The notes: generated from the letters alone by a model not told the origin. Positions 1 to 7,046 are shown, counted from the stretch's first letter. The stretch: DNA of 10,564 nt from Methanosarcinales archaeon (GCA_025464275.1 JAODGR010000016.1:1-10564); one strand, 5' to 3'. Program-made: numbers and translations.

Positions 1-40
1 TCCTCGTTAGATAGGTTGTTTGAAATCGGGAAAAAACGAA

Positions 41-75
41 AAATTTATAGGAACAGACTTCAAAGAAGAGGGGGT
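41..75 (+). promoter_or_regulatory. Putative TATA box and ribosome binding site of the first secreted protein gene
   Basis: An A/T-rich stretch reading AAATTTATA lies at 41-49 after a purine-rich run, which resembles an archaeal BRE/TATA element. A GAGGGGGT Shine-Dalgarno-like sequence follows at 68-75, four bases before the ATG at 80. The TATA-like box would place transcription start near 70, giving a very short leader that would cut into the ribosome binding site. The exact transcription start is therefore uncertain, but the ribosome binding site supports translation from 80 rather than from the TTG at 20. Confidence 0.45.
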
Positions 76-79
76 AAGA

Positions 80-1039
80 ATGAGGAATAAATTAGGATTG
101 GAGGTATTGGCAGTTTCTATTGTTTTCGTACTGGTCGCAAGCAGCGTGGCGGTGTATGTGTATGGCGTGACAGAAGGGGGAGAAAAAGGGATGGGCGAAG
201 GTGGAGGAGATAGTGTAATCTCGCTTGTGCCACCGCCCTTTGTCGGCGTCGCAAGCGCGGCGGGATCTGCAGGCGACGGAGGCGCTTTCCCCGAAGACGA
301 AGCGGGAATCTCTGCATATATAAACACAAGTCAGACAATAGACATTGAAAAGATAAAGACAATTTTCACATGGGGTGTAGAAGAAGTCGGCGACAATTAT
401 ATCGTCGGAATAACGCCAATTTCTGACTATGGGGGTGAGATAGGTGTGCATGTGTATGCAGACACTGAGGGGTGGATTGTCGCTTACCTCGAGACGGATG
501 AGCCTGCGGCAAAGATAATGCAGTGGGGAACTGCGGATGTGAACAATCCAACCATTGGCGTAATAAAATCCACCACGCTTGAAGATGCATTGTATAAGGC
601 AGGCGATGCTGCCGGCGTTGGAATTGTGGCAAGTAAGATAAAATATTATGACTTTGAGTTCCCAAATGCGAACGGTATGATGCTTTTCATCAGGACAAGG
701 GCATGGGACGGAGCAAACAAACATCAGGTTGAGATACCAGCGGATTATATGCTCTTCGAGGCTTCTTACTACCATTATATCTACTATCATGCTGGTTATT
801 ATGATTCTGACTATTGGGATTCAAAGTTGAAAGTGGACGGGACAATAATCAGTGACGCCCCTACAAGTGGTTGTCATTATTGCGATGAAGATAGGTGGTG
901 GAGAGCTTTTGACTCGTACAAAGGAGCAATTACTACCGGAACGCTGCACACGATAGAAATATCTTATGAAAAAATTAACTACGGGCATGATGTCGGTTCG
1001 GCAGGCGTTGCAACAGTGTTAATATACAGGACTGCGTGA
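80..1039 (+). CDS. Uncharacterised secreted or membrane-anchored protein, 319 aa
   Basis: I cannot assign this protein to a named family. It starts with a short basic stretch (MRNK) followed by a hydrophobic segment at about residues 6-29, so it is probably exported and either anchored by this helix or cleaved after it. A Gly/Glu-rich linker and a small-residue stretch run to about residue 75. The rest looks like a beta-rich extracellular domain. It includes a segment near 87-140 (EEVGDNYIVG and GWIVAYLE) that reads like alternating strands, a YYDFEFPNANGMM segment at about 189-201, and a very Tyr-rich stretch at about 229-246. A CxxC pair (CHYC) sits at 265-268. The end is hydrophobic (AGVATVLIYR). 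The ATG at 80 is chosen because a GAGGGGGT ribosome binding site precedes it and the signal segment begins right there. The in-frame TTG at 20 would overlap the TATA-like box. The next gene, also exported, starts 80 bases downstream on the same strand. A role at the cell surface is inferred from the export signal only. Confidence 0.8.
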   Translation: MRNKLGLEVLAVSIVFVLVASSVAVYVYGVTEGGEKGMGEGGGDSVISLVPPPFVGVASAAGSAGDGGAFPEDEAGISAYINTSQTIDIEKIKTIFTWGVEEVGDNYIVGITPISDYGGEIGVHVYADTEGWIVAYLETDEPAAKIMQWGTADVNNPTIGVIKSTTLEDALYKAGDAAGVGIVASKIKYYDFEFPNANGMMLFIRTRAWDGANKHQVEIPADYMLFEASYYHYIYYHAGYYDSDYWDSKLKVDGTIISDAPTSGCHYCDEDRWWRAFDSYKGAITTGTLHTIEISYEKINYGHDVGSAGVATVLIYRTA

Positions 1040-1088
1040 GGTGGACAAGAGAAAAAAATGGGTTGCATCGCAGTGAGATGGTATCAGG

Positions 1089-1112
1089 TATATAGAGCCT
1101 TCCGTAGAGGAG
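1089..1112 (+). promoter_or_regulatory. TATATA element and ribosome binding site before the repeat/FN3 protein gene
   Basis: The 80-base gap between the two secreted protein genes contains TATATA at 1089-1094 and a GAGGAG Shine-Dalgarno-like sequence at 1107-1112, seven bases before the ATG at 1120. The ribosome binding site is convincing. The TATA-like element is close to the start codon and would leave almost no leader, so it may be chance and the gene may be co-transcribed with the one before it. Confidence 0.35.
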
Positions 1113-1119
1113 AGAGAAC

Positions 1120-2532
1120 ATGAAAGAGCTAAGAATAATTTTCTACCTTTTCATTCTTGCATTTGCACTTGTAGCGTTCATAAACACGGCATCAGCAGGA
1201 ATTAACGTAACCGATGCAGAAGCGATATACGAAGCGAATTTATCGAGTGTGAGCGTTCCCACAAATCCTGTTCCACTACAAACCATTTTTACTGTTAATG
1301 AAGAGGCACTTTTGAAACAAATCCTTTCCAGTGTAAGCATTCCCACCGAGCCTTCACCACTGAAAGAAATTTTCATCATCAATGAAGAAGCATCGTTTGA
1401 TGAGCATCTTTATGCCGCGAGCATTCCCACCGTACCTTCGTCTATAAAAGAAATTTTCATCATCAACGAAGCAGCCAAAGTATCCGAAGAATTAATTTTT
1501 CCAATAGGACTCATAAATGACACTACATCTCCAACAATCACAAATGTGTCCGTATCGAACATAGCAAGTAATTCCACAACGATAACGTGGGATACAGATG
1601 AAATCGCAGACAGCTTAGTTAAATACGGCAAACAATCAGGGATTTATACTGAAAGCAAACCCGACTCTTTGTTCGTGACGAATCACTCAGTTGTGTTAAC
1701 CGGGTTATCGCAAGGTACAACCTACTACTTTGTGGTGAACAGTACCGACCGAAGTGGGAATTCAAACGAAAGCGCAGAATATAATTTCACCACGCATATG
1801 GGCGAAGATAAAACACCGCCATACACATCTGGACATGACCCAGTAAAGGGTGCTGTGAATGTGCCTGTTGATACGAACATAATCGTTCACGTACTGGATA
1901 ACGATTCCGGAGTTAATTTGAGAACGATAGTAATGACGGTTGAAGGTGTTGTTGTGTCTCCCGTTATCACAGGGACTCCTGCTGATTACACACTCACTTA
2001 CGACCCACCTGCCAATTTTGATTACGGGCAAGTGGTGGATGTAACTGTTGACGCTTCTGACATCGCAGGGAATCCAATGCCTCAAGATGCATACTCATTC
2101 ACTACCATCATGATAGAACCACAATATTTTGATACCGGTGCGGGCACTTATCCAAGCATAATGGGAACACACACTGGAACAATCAAGCCCTCGACTGATA
2201 TCACTGTCAATAAAATGTATACCTATCCCTGCGCTGGAACGGGAGGGTATACAGAATACGTAAGAATATACAATGACACTGGAACAATAGCGGAAGAACA
2301 CTGGGAGGGCTATCAAGGCGATTACCATAATATATCATTCTCACAGCAGTTTACGTTGATTGGTGGAGAAATCTACAATTACACAATAAAAACAGGCTCT
2401 TATCCACAGATAATTCATGAACATGAATACGACAAAGCAACAGGAGGAAAAATTACCTGTACTTCTTTCGTGGATGTGAACGGAAAAGTTTACAATGACT
2501 GGATACCCGCAATCAAGCTGTATGCGGCATAA
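1120..2532 (+). CDS. Secreted multidomain surface protein: 28-aa repeats, FN3-like and Ig-like domains
   Basis: The 470-residue protein begins with a clear Sec signal peptide. A KELR basic start and a hydrophobic core at 6-21 lead to a TASA|G cleavage-like site near 26. Residues 43-127 hold three tandem imperfect repeats with a 28-residue period (core S-I-P-T-x-P-x-x-x-K-E-I-F-I-I-N-E). Residues about 136-226 resemble a fibronectin type III domain (SPTITNVSVS, TTITWDTD, TTYYFVV, YNFTT). Residues about 231-329 resemble a bacterial Ig-like (Big_5-type) domain (PPYTSGHDPVKGAVNVPVDTNI and YSFTT). The last 135 residues form a separate domain that I do not recognise, rich in Tyr and Thr with Cys at 371 and 447. 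At least 13 N-x-S/T sequons fit an N-glycosylated archaeal surface protein. No C-terminal anchor or PGF-CTERM-like motif is seen, so it is probably released or held by another component. Adhesion or matrix function is inferred from the domain style. Confidence 0.85.
   Translation: MKELRIIFYLFILAFALVAFINTASAGINVTDAEAIYEANLSSVSVPTNPVPLQTIFTVNEEALLKQILSSVSIPTEPSPLKEIFIINEEASFDEHLYAASIPTVPSSIKEIFIINEAAKVSEELIFPIGLINDTTSPTITNVSVSNIASNSTTITWDTDEIADSLVKYGKQSGIYTESKPDSLFVTNHSVVLTGLSQGTTYYFVVNSTDRSGNSNESAEYNFTTHMGEDKTPPYTSGHDPVKGAVNVPVDTNIIVHVLDNDSGVNLRTIVMTVEGVVVSPVITGTPADYTLTYDPPANFDYGQVVDVTVDASDIAGNPMPQDAYSFTTIMIEPQYFDTGAGTYPSIMGTHTGTIKPSTDITVNKMYTYPCAGTGGYTEYVRIYNDTGTIAEEHWEGYQGDYHNISFSQQFTLIGGEIYNYTIKTGSYPQIIHEHEYDKATGGKITCTSFVDVNGKVYNDWIPAIKLYAA
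1246..1500 (+). repeat. Three tandem 84-bp coding repeats
   Basis: Three copies with an 84-base period encode 28-residue units in the N-terminal part of the secreted protein. Matching Pro codons fall at 1258, 1342 and 1426. Copies two and three share an exact 20-base block at 1363-1382 and 1447-1466, while copy one has diverged more (TIFTVNEE in place of EIFIINEE). This indicates internal duplication with the last two copies the most recent. The outer limits are approximate. Confidence 0.8.
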
Positions 2533-2542
2533 ATAGATTATA

Positions 2543-2600
2543 TAAGAAAGGTAAACTACTCACCCCAACCTCAACATTTTTTGGCTTCTTGCCTTTCTTA
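2543..2600. terminator. Possible terminator or inverted repeat between convergent genes
   Basis: The 153-base convergent gap contains a perfect 9-base inverted repeat, TAAGAAAGG at 2543-2551 and CCTTTCTTA at 2592-2600. It extends inward by a wobble and two A-T pairs. The enclosed 35-base loop contains a T6 run at 2577-2582. Archaeal termination on the + strand often needs only a T-run, so the T6 could end the secreted protein transcript. The long loop makes a stable hairpin doubtful. Nothing else is recognised in 2533-2685. Confidence 0.3.
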
Positions 2601-2685
2601 CAGTAGGAGAAGAAGAATTCTCGCACGTTAGCACATCATTGATAATCATAAGAGCATGCTCGATTCAATTCTTGATATAGGCAAC

Positions 2686-3939
2686 TCACCCAAATGCCGC
2701 TCTCACACATTCCCTCGTACTGCACAGCTGTGTGCAGCCATACTTAGGAGCAGAAGTAACAAGGGGTGCATATCGTTTCATCTTACCCGAATTAGTCAAT
2801 ATAAATTTATAACGCTCAAATGCAGGAGAGACCACGAAGCAGGTATCACAAAATACCCTCACACCATAACTCTCTATCCTCTCTATCAATGCCCCTGACC
2901 TCCTCCTTATCCCCCTTGCAGTGAATATGAAGAACTCCCGTCTCACTTTCACCTCACCAGTCCCCTTCTTCGCCCTCTCTGATTCTGCCTTCAGATACCG
3001 GTATATCTCCGTGAGCTCACTGTAGGAGCAATGTGGGCATCCTATTGCTATCACCTCAGGCTCGTCATCGTCACCGGCGCATCTGCACTCCTCATAGACC
3101 TCAGCCAGGTCCACCCGCTCTATCTCCACCTCCTCCTCTATGGCAGCATCTACGTTCATGCCACTCGCTTCCGGTGTTACACCCCTCACATGATACATCC
3201 CTATATCTCCGGTAGCCCCTATCGCCGCAGATAAGTGCTTCAACTCATCCATACCCGGTCGCGGCTGCCTCGCTGAGAGTTCTATCAGTGGTATCCTATC
3301 GCCTGCAAGCTCGCCTATGAGATACCCGAGTGCACTATAATCGGCATCACTGAGTGTGCAATTCACCTTCACCCTCAGCCTGGGCAGCCTGTTATCACGC
3401 AGATGGAGCCCATACAGTGGCGTCTTACCTATCAGTGCCGCGGCAAGTGCAGATGGTGCACCTTCCATATTCGTCATCGCGCCGATGACCGAGTTCGTAT
3501 ACAGAACCGCAGATGATTCCGACCATGCGAGATGACTACCCGCCTTGGGCACGCGCACAGCCGCACCACCCTCTCCCCCCAGTAGATACGGCACACACGT
3601 ACATTCCGCAGAAATACCCAGTTTGGTATACGCTGCCAGTACCCTCTTCTGGCGAGCTGCAAACTCACCTGTGATGCCCATCTCATGCCATCTCTCTCTA
3701 TCCATGCCCATCGGGTTCAGTGTGCTCTTCACCGCTACTCGCCCTTTGAGTGATTCTATAAACTCAAATGCATCACCGATGGTCTTGTATGACACCCCGG
3801 AGACATGTGCACTCTCTATTGGTATCAGCCCGGGAGCGTCATTCAGGTCACCAATAGCCACGAGAATCTCCATCGCCTTCTTCTTCGTCCACCCTTCTTC
3901 TCCCTCGTATATCCGCTCCTCATCTCTCGTAAGGTACAT
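2686..3939 (-). CDS. Aconitase X family, phosphomevalonate dehydratase large subunit
   Basis: This 417-residue protein matches the aconitase X catalytic family (formerly DUF521). In archaea this family is the large subunit of phosphomevalonate dehydratase, which converts (R)-5-phosphomevalonate to trans-anhydromevalonate 5-phosphate in the archaeal mevalonate pathway to isoprenoid lipids. Hallmarks seen are a STLNPMGMDRERW segment (72-84), a CTCVPYLLG segment (113-121), HLAWSESSAVLYTNSVIGA (136-154), TNMEGAPSALAAALIGKTP (156-174) and YGLHL (176-180). C115, the CPHC pair at 301-304 and the CDTC pair at 364-367 are candidate ligands for the iron-sulphur cluster. The tail TNSGKMKRYAP (382-392) is also typical. 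The length fits the large subunit alone. The DUF126 small subunit is neither fused nor adjacent, so it must be encoded elsewhere. The CAT complement at 3937-3939 gives the start. The gene is divergent from the permease and convergent with the secreted protein gene. A hydroxyproline-type aconitase X activity is less likely in an archaeon. Confidence 0.88.
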   Translation of the reverse strand: MYLTRDEERIYEGEEGWTKKKAMEILVAIGDLNDAPGLIPIESAHVSGVSYKTIGDAFEFIESLKGRVAVKSTLNPMGMDRERWHEMGITGEFAARQKRVLAAYTKLGISAECTCVPYLLGGEGGAAVRVPKAGSHLAWSESSAVLYTNSVIGAMTNMEGAPSALAAALIGKTPLYGLHLRDNRLPRLRVKVNCTLSDADYSALGYLIGELAGDRIPLIELSARQPRPGMDELKHLSAAIGATGDIGMYHVRGVTPEASGMNVDAAIEEEVEIERVDLAEVYEECRCAGDDDEPEVIAIGCPHCSYSELTEIYRYLKAESERAKKGTGEVKVRREFFIFTARGIRRRSGALIERIESYGVRVFCDTCFVVSPAFERYKFILTNSGKMKRYAPLVTSAPKYGCTQLCSTRECVRAAFG

Positions 3940-3954
3940 CTTTCACATTCACAC

Positions 3955-3971
3955 ATACATACTTATGTATA
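3955..3971. promoter_or_regulatory. Perfect palindrome in the divergent promoter region
   Basis: The sequence ATACATA-CT-TATGTAT at 3955-3970 is a perfect inverted repeat with 7-base arms and a 2-base spacer. It sits in the 25-base gap between the divergent aconitase X and permease genes and overlaps the proposed permease start codon at 3965. On the - strand, 3971-3964 reads TATACATA, which lies 25-32 bases upstream of the aconitase X start codon. That is the right distance for a TATA box giving a leaderless mRNA. The element could be a TATA box, an operator for a dimeric regulator, or both. Confidence 0.5.
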
Positions 3972-5290
3972 GCATGTTTATTGCCGTTGACCCAAACCTC
4001 ACGTTCATAGCGATGCTATTTGCAGCAGTGATACTTGGCGTGCTTATGGGCACTCTAACAGGGCTGATCCCCGGGTTTCACCCCAATAACGTAGCCCTCA
4101 TCTTCATCTCCTTATCGCCCCTGATAATGTCTGAACTGCGTTTCATCGGCGCTTCTGGCTATGATTCTCGATTCATCATTGCCGCAGCGATACTCGCGAC
4201 CGCGGTGACTCATACCTTCTTGAGCTTCATACCCGCCGCTTATGTCGGCGCTCCTGAAGGTGACACTGCATTGTGTTTACTGCCCGCACACCGGCTATTA
4301 CTGGAGGGTAGAGCTTATGAAGCAACAGTCCTATCTGCAATTGGCAGTTTCGGCGCGGTTATCGCCTCGCTCCTCTACCTCATACCCTTCTATTTCATCG
4401 CTTCTTCACACCTCTTCGATTCCCTCCACTCCTATCTGGTCTATCTCCTCATAGGAATCTCCGCCCTCCTCATCCTCACTGAGAGCTTCAGTGAACGCAT
4501 GGAACCTCATGTGGCTGTCTTCTTCTCACTGATGGTCTTCACCATCTCCGGTATCTTTGGGCTGGTGCTCTACAACCTGCCAGCTCCTATGCTCTTCCCC
4601 ACCTTCACCGGGCTGTTTGGTATCTCCACCATTCTTTACTCCTTACTTTACACGCCCGATATACCAGCGCAGGTAATAGAAGAGCCTGATATAGAGGATA
4701 TGAATGCGAGAGTGGGTATACTGAAGTCAGTACTATCAGGTGCTGCTTTTGGCAGCATGGTCAGCATTCTCCCCGGAGTCACTTCCGCACATGCAACCGT
4801 GATGGCAATGCTCGCAAGACGGAATAGAGAGCCTGAGCAGGTAATCATCACACTGAGCGGCGTAAATACTGCGAATGTGATATTCTGTACCGCTACACTC
4901 TTCCTCACACAACACACAAGGAGTGGGGTGATGATTGCGATAGACCAGCTCATGGGTGTGAGCACCGCACCATTTCCATGGCTAACACCGCGGTTTTTTC
5001 AGCTGCTCATGGTTGTACTAACTGCCTCTGCATTCTCCTTCTTCATCACCCGATACATAGGTAAACAGTTCGCACTCTTATTCACCAGAATACCCTACCG
5101 GAAGATGCTACTCTCTATCATCGTCTCCCTCTCTCTACTTGTTCTCATCTTTAACGGCTGGCTGGGCTTACTCGTACTCTGCACCGCTACCGCCATTGGG
5201 CTCATCCCCATCTACCTCGGTATAAGGAGGAGTAACTGTATGGGGGTTCTCCTATTACCAATAATAATCACACTATCTCGTCTACAATAA
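3965..5290 (+). CDS. TctA/COG1784-type archaeal membrane permease
   Basis: The 441-residue protein is strongly hydrophobic, with roughly ten or more membrane segments, and resembles the archaeal branch of the TctA family (tripartite tricarboxylate transporter permease, COG1784). Two halves each carry the family's Pro-Gly motif: LTGLIPGFHPNN at 31-42 and SILPGVTSAHAT at 267-278. This fits an internally duplicated inverted-topology transporter. A cytosolic-looking charged linker lies at about 232-252. No TctB or periplasmic TctC partner is nearby, as is common for archaeal members, and the substrate is unknown. The start is uncertain. The ATG at 3965 is the first in-frame candidate after the aconitase X gene, the ATGs at 3974 and 4013 are alternatives, and none has a clear ribosome binding site. 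The reading frame stays open upstream to 3545, but that part is antisense to the aconitase X gene and carries no signal of coding. Divergent placement suggests shared regulation with that enzyme. Confidence 0.8.
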   Translation: MYSMFIAVDPNLTFIAMLFAAVILGVLMGTLTGLIPGFHPNNVALIFISLSPLIMSELRFIGASGYDSRFIIAAAILATAVTHTFLSFIPAAYVGAPEGDTALCLLPAHRLLLEGRAYEATVLSAIGSFGAVIASLLYLIPFYFIASSHLFDSLHSYLVYLLIGISALLILTESFSERMEPHVAVFFSLMVFTISGIFGLVLYNLPAPMLFPTFTGLFGISTILYSLLYTPDIPAQVIEEPDIEDMNARVGILKSVLSGAAFGSMVSILPGVTSAHATVMAMLARRNREPEQVIITLSGVNTANVIFCTATLFLTQHTRSGVMIAIDQLMGVSTAPFPWLTPRFFQLLMVVLTASAFSFFITRYIGKQFALLFTRIPYRKMLLSIIVSLSLLVLIFNGWLGLLVLCTATAIGLIPIYLGIRRSNCMGVLLLPIIITLSRLQ

Positions 5291-5345
5291 GTGGAAATAT
5301 AGTAAAGAATAATTTAGGTAAATAACAAGAAAAATTAAAAATAGA

Positions 5346-5388
5346 GAAAGAAATATATAAAATGATGAATTTAACTCTTGCTGGAGGT
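5346..5388 (+). promoter_or_regulatory. Promoter and ribosome binding site of the two-gene signalling operon
   Basis: The gap 5291-5395 is very A/T-rich. A purine stretch GAAAG at 5346-5350 followed by AAATATATAAA at 5351-5361 looks like a BRE plus TATA box. It predicts a transcript start near 5380, just before a strong GGAGGT Shine-Dalgarno sequence at 5383-5388, seven bases upstream of a GTG at 5396. The spacing agrees with a short-leader archaeal mRNA and decides the GTG start. No terminator for the preceding permease gene is evident. Confidence 0.65.
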
Positions 5389-5395
5389 ATAAAAA

Positions 5396-5872
5396 GTGAA
5401 AGAAGAGCCCAAGCCAGAATCAGAGCACGTTAAACCAATAATAATCCTGCTCGTCGAGGATGACGGGGGGCATGCAGAGCTTATAATGCGCGTCCTCGAG
5501 GAGGTAAACGTGCCAAAGAAGATCTTCTGGGTCTCTGATGGTGAGGAAGCGCTTGATTTCCTATTCCGCCGTGGTTCATATGCGGATAAGAATAAGAGCC
5601 CGCGCCCTGACCTGATTATCCTTGACCTGCGACTGCCAAAACGGGATGGTCATGAAGTGCTGAGAGAGATAAAGAGATCCGAGGAGCTGCGCCACATACC
5701 TGTGGTGATACTCACGAATTCCAGGAATGAGGATGACGAGATACTGGCATATAGCAATTATGTGAATAGTTATCTCCATAAACCCACGAATTTCCATGAG
5801 TTCTCTAACCTGATACGAGAAGCAGGCGCATACTGGCTTATCTGGAACCACCAGCCCTGTATTGGGATGTGA
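5396..5872 (+). CDS. Single-domain Rcp1-like response regulator
   Basis: This 158-residue cytoplasmic protein is one receiver (REC) domain, like the Rcp1 group of CheY-type regulators that accept phosphate from histidine kinases. Visible are the acidic pocket E21-D22-D23, the phosphoacceptor D77 in LIILDLRLPKRDG, the switch T107 and the conserved K129-P130. The long beta2-alpha2 region with VSDGEEALDFLFRRG and the motif PRPDLIILDLRLP are typical of Rcp1 proteins. After the domain only about 20 residues remain and there is no DNA-binding or enzymatic output domain, so it must act through protein contacts or serve as a phosphate shuttle. The GTG start is fixed by GGAGGT seven bases upstream. 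Its TGA stop is followed immediately by the kinase gene, so the two are surely co-transcribed. Confidence 0.92.
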   Translation: MKEEPKPESEHVKPIIILLVEDDGGHAELIMRVLEEVNVPKKIFWVSDGEEALDFLFRRGSYADKNKSPRPDLIILDLRLPKRDGHEVLREIKRSEELRHIPVVILTNSRNEDDEILAYSNYVNSYLHKPTNFHEFSNLIREAGAYWLIWNHQPCIGM

Positions 5873-7030
5873 GTGATGCGGTCAATGACTCGCATACTGT
5901 TATGTGAGGATGAGCGGGAGATGCGTGAAACACTCTCCGACATCCTCATCGATAGAGGGTACGAGGTAAAAACCACGAAGGATGGGAAAGATGCACTCTC
6001 ACTCGCGAAGAGGGAGAAGACACCCATCCCTATCTCCATCATTGACCTCAAACTCCCGGACATTAGTGGGATAGAGGTACTGAAGGGGCTGAAAGCGATT
6101 TTCCCCGAGATGTATGCGATTGTATGTACCGCCTATGCATCCAAGGAGACAGCGATAGAAGCCCTGAAAATCGGCGCATACAGCTATATCGAGAAGCCAG
6201 TGAATATAACAGAGCTGCTGAGCGTGGTTGAACGCGCTTCTGATGCTTACCGGCTACGTGAGGAGAAGAAGAAGGCGGAAGAGGAACGCGAGCGGCTGGT
6301 GAAGAAGCTTGAGGCGAAGAACCAGGAGATGGAACGGTTCGTTTATACAATATCACACGACCTCAGGGCACCCCTTATGACCATCCAGGGTTTTGTGGAG
6401 ATGTTACGAAAAGAGCTGGAGCTGGAGCTGGAACCGGAGCAGGAGCGTACAGCCACCGAGAATGTGAAGCAGTACCTCAGCTATATAGAGAGTGGAGTGA
6501 AGAAGATGGAGCAACTCCTGAATGAGACGCTGGAACTCTCTCGCATCGGTCGTGTGACGAACCCTCCGGAAGATGTACCTTTTGGTAATATCGTGGCGGA
6601 AGCACTGGAAGTGACGGCTGAGCGGATAAAGTCCAGTGGCGTTACGATCTCTCTGGCTGATGATTTCCCCGTCGTTCATGTAGACCGGACGCGAGTGGTG
6701 ATAGTGCTCGTGAATTTGATAGAGAATAGCATAAATTATATGGGTGAGCAGCGGTATCCAAGGGTAGAGATTGGTTATCGGGTGGAAAAGGGCGAGCACG
6801 TCTTCTTTGTCCGTGATAACGGAGTTGGTATTGACCCGAGCGAGCACGAGAAGGTATTCGAGCCATTTTATCGGCTAAATACGGATAGTAAGGGCACCGG
6901 CGTGGGGCTCACCATTGTGAAGCGGATAATAGAAGTGCATGACGGGCGTATATGGATAGAGTCAGAGCCGGGAGAAGGGTGTACTGTTTGTTTCACACTC
7001 CCCGTTGCCCGCTCCGGTGTTAGCACATAG
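5873..7030 (+). CDS. REC-HisKA-HATPase histidine kinase without input domain
   Basis: The 385-residue cytoplasmic protein carries a receiver domain in front of a complete kinase. The REC domain spans about 6-123, with acidic residues E12-D13-E14, phosphoacceptor D58 in SIIDLKLPD, T86 and K108-P109. A charged coiled-coil linker follows at about 126-153. The HisKA dimerisation domain has H162 in the SHDLRAPL box. The HATPase domain has the N box NLIENSINY (281-289), G1 box DNGVGID (315-321), F box PFYRL (331-335) and G2 box GTGVGL (341-346). All catalytic residues are present, so it should be active. There is no membrane segment, PAS or GAF domain. Phosphorylation of its own REC domain, or contact with another sensor, probably sets its activity, and the adjacent Rcp1-like protein is the likely phosphate target. 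The GTG at 5873 directly follows the upstream stop. The ATGs at 5876 and 5885 are also possible, the latter giving the most compact REC start (MTRILLCEDE). Confidence 0.9.
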   Translation: MMRSMTRILLCEDEREMRETLSDILIDRGYEVKTTKDGKDALSLAKREKTPIPISIIDLKLPDISGIEVLKGLKAIFPEMYAIVCTAYASKETAIEALKIGAYSYIEKPVNITELLSVVERASDAYRLREEKKKAEEERERLVKKLEAKNQEMERFVYTISHDLRAPLMTIQGFVEMLRKELELELEPEQERTATENVKQYLSYIESGVKKMEQLLNETLELSRIGRVTNPPEDVPFGNIVAEALEVTAERIKSSGVTISLADDFPVVHVDRTRVVIVLVNLIENSINYMGEQRYPRVEIGYRVEKGEHVFFVRDNGVGIDPSEHEKVFEPFYRLNTDSKGTGVGLTIVKRIIEVHDGRIWIESEPGEGCTVCFTLPVARSGVST

Positions 7031-7046
7031 ATTTTATATTCCTGCT

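Noticed and set aside
20..79. In-frame TTG extension of the first secreted protein
   Set aside because: It overlaps the TATA-like element and would place 20 charged residues before the signal segment. The ATG at 80 has a GAGGGGGT ribosome binding site.
92..790. 232-codon open frame on the - strand
   Set aside because: It lies fully antisense to the first secreted protein gene, has a Cys/His/Arg-rich composition with no domain, and no ribosome binding site was noted.
2533..2685. Small RNA or extra gene in the convergent gap
   Set aside because: Apart from one 9-base inverted repeat and a T6 run there is no promoter-like element pair, tRNA fold or conserved-looking frame.
2656..2898. 80-codon + strand open frame at the end of the aconitase X gene
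   Set aside because: Antisense to a confidently assigned enzyme, with no recognisable protein features.
3545..3964. Upstream extension of the permease frame
   Set aside because: It is antisense to the conserved N-terminal half of the aconitase X protein. Its product is Ser/Pro-rich and unlike a TctA N-terminus.
5362..5433. Short 23-codon frame starting at an ATG ahead of the response regulator
   Set aside because: It begins right after the TATA box, upstream of the predicted transcript start, and overlaps the real gene out of frame.
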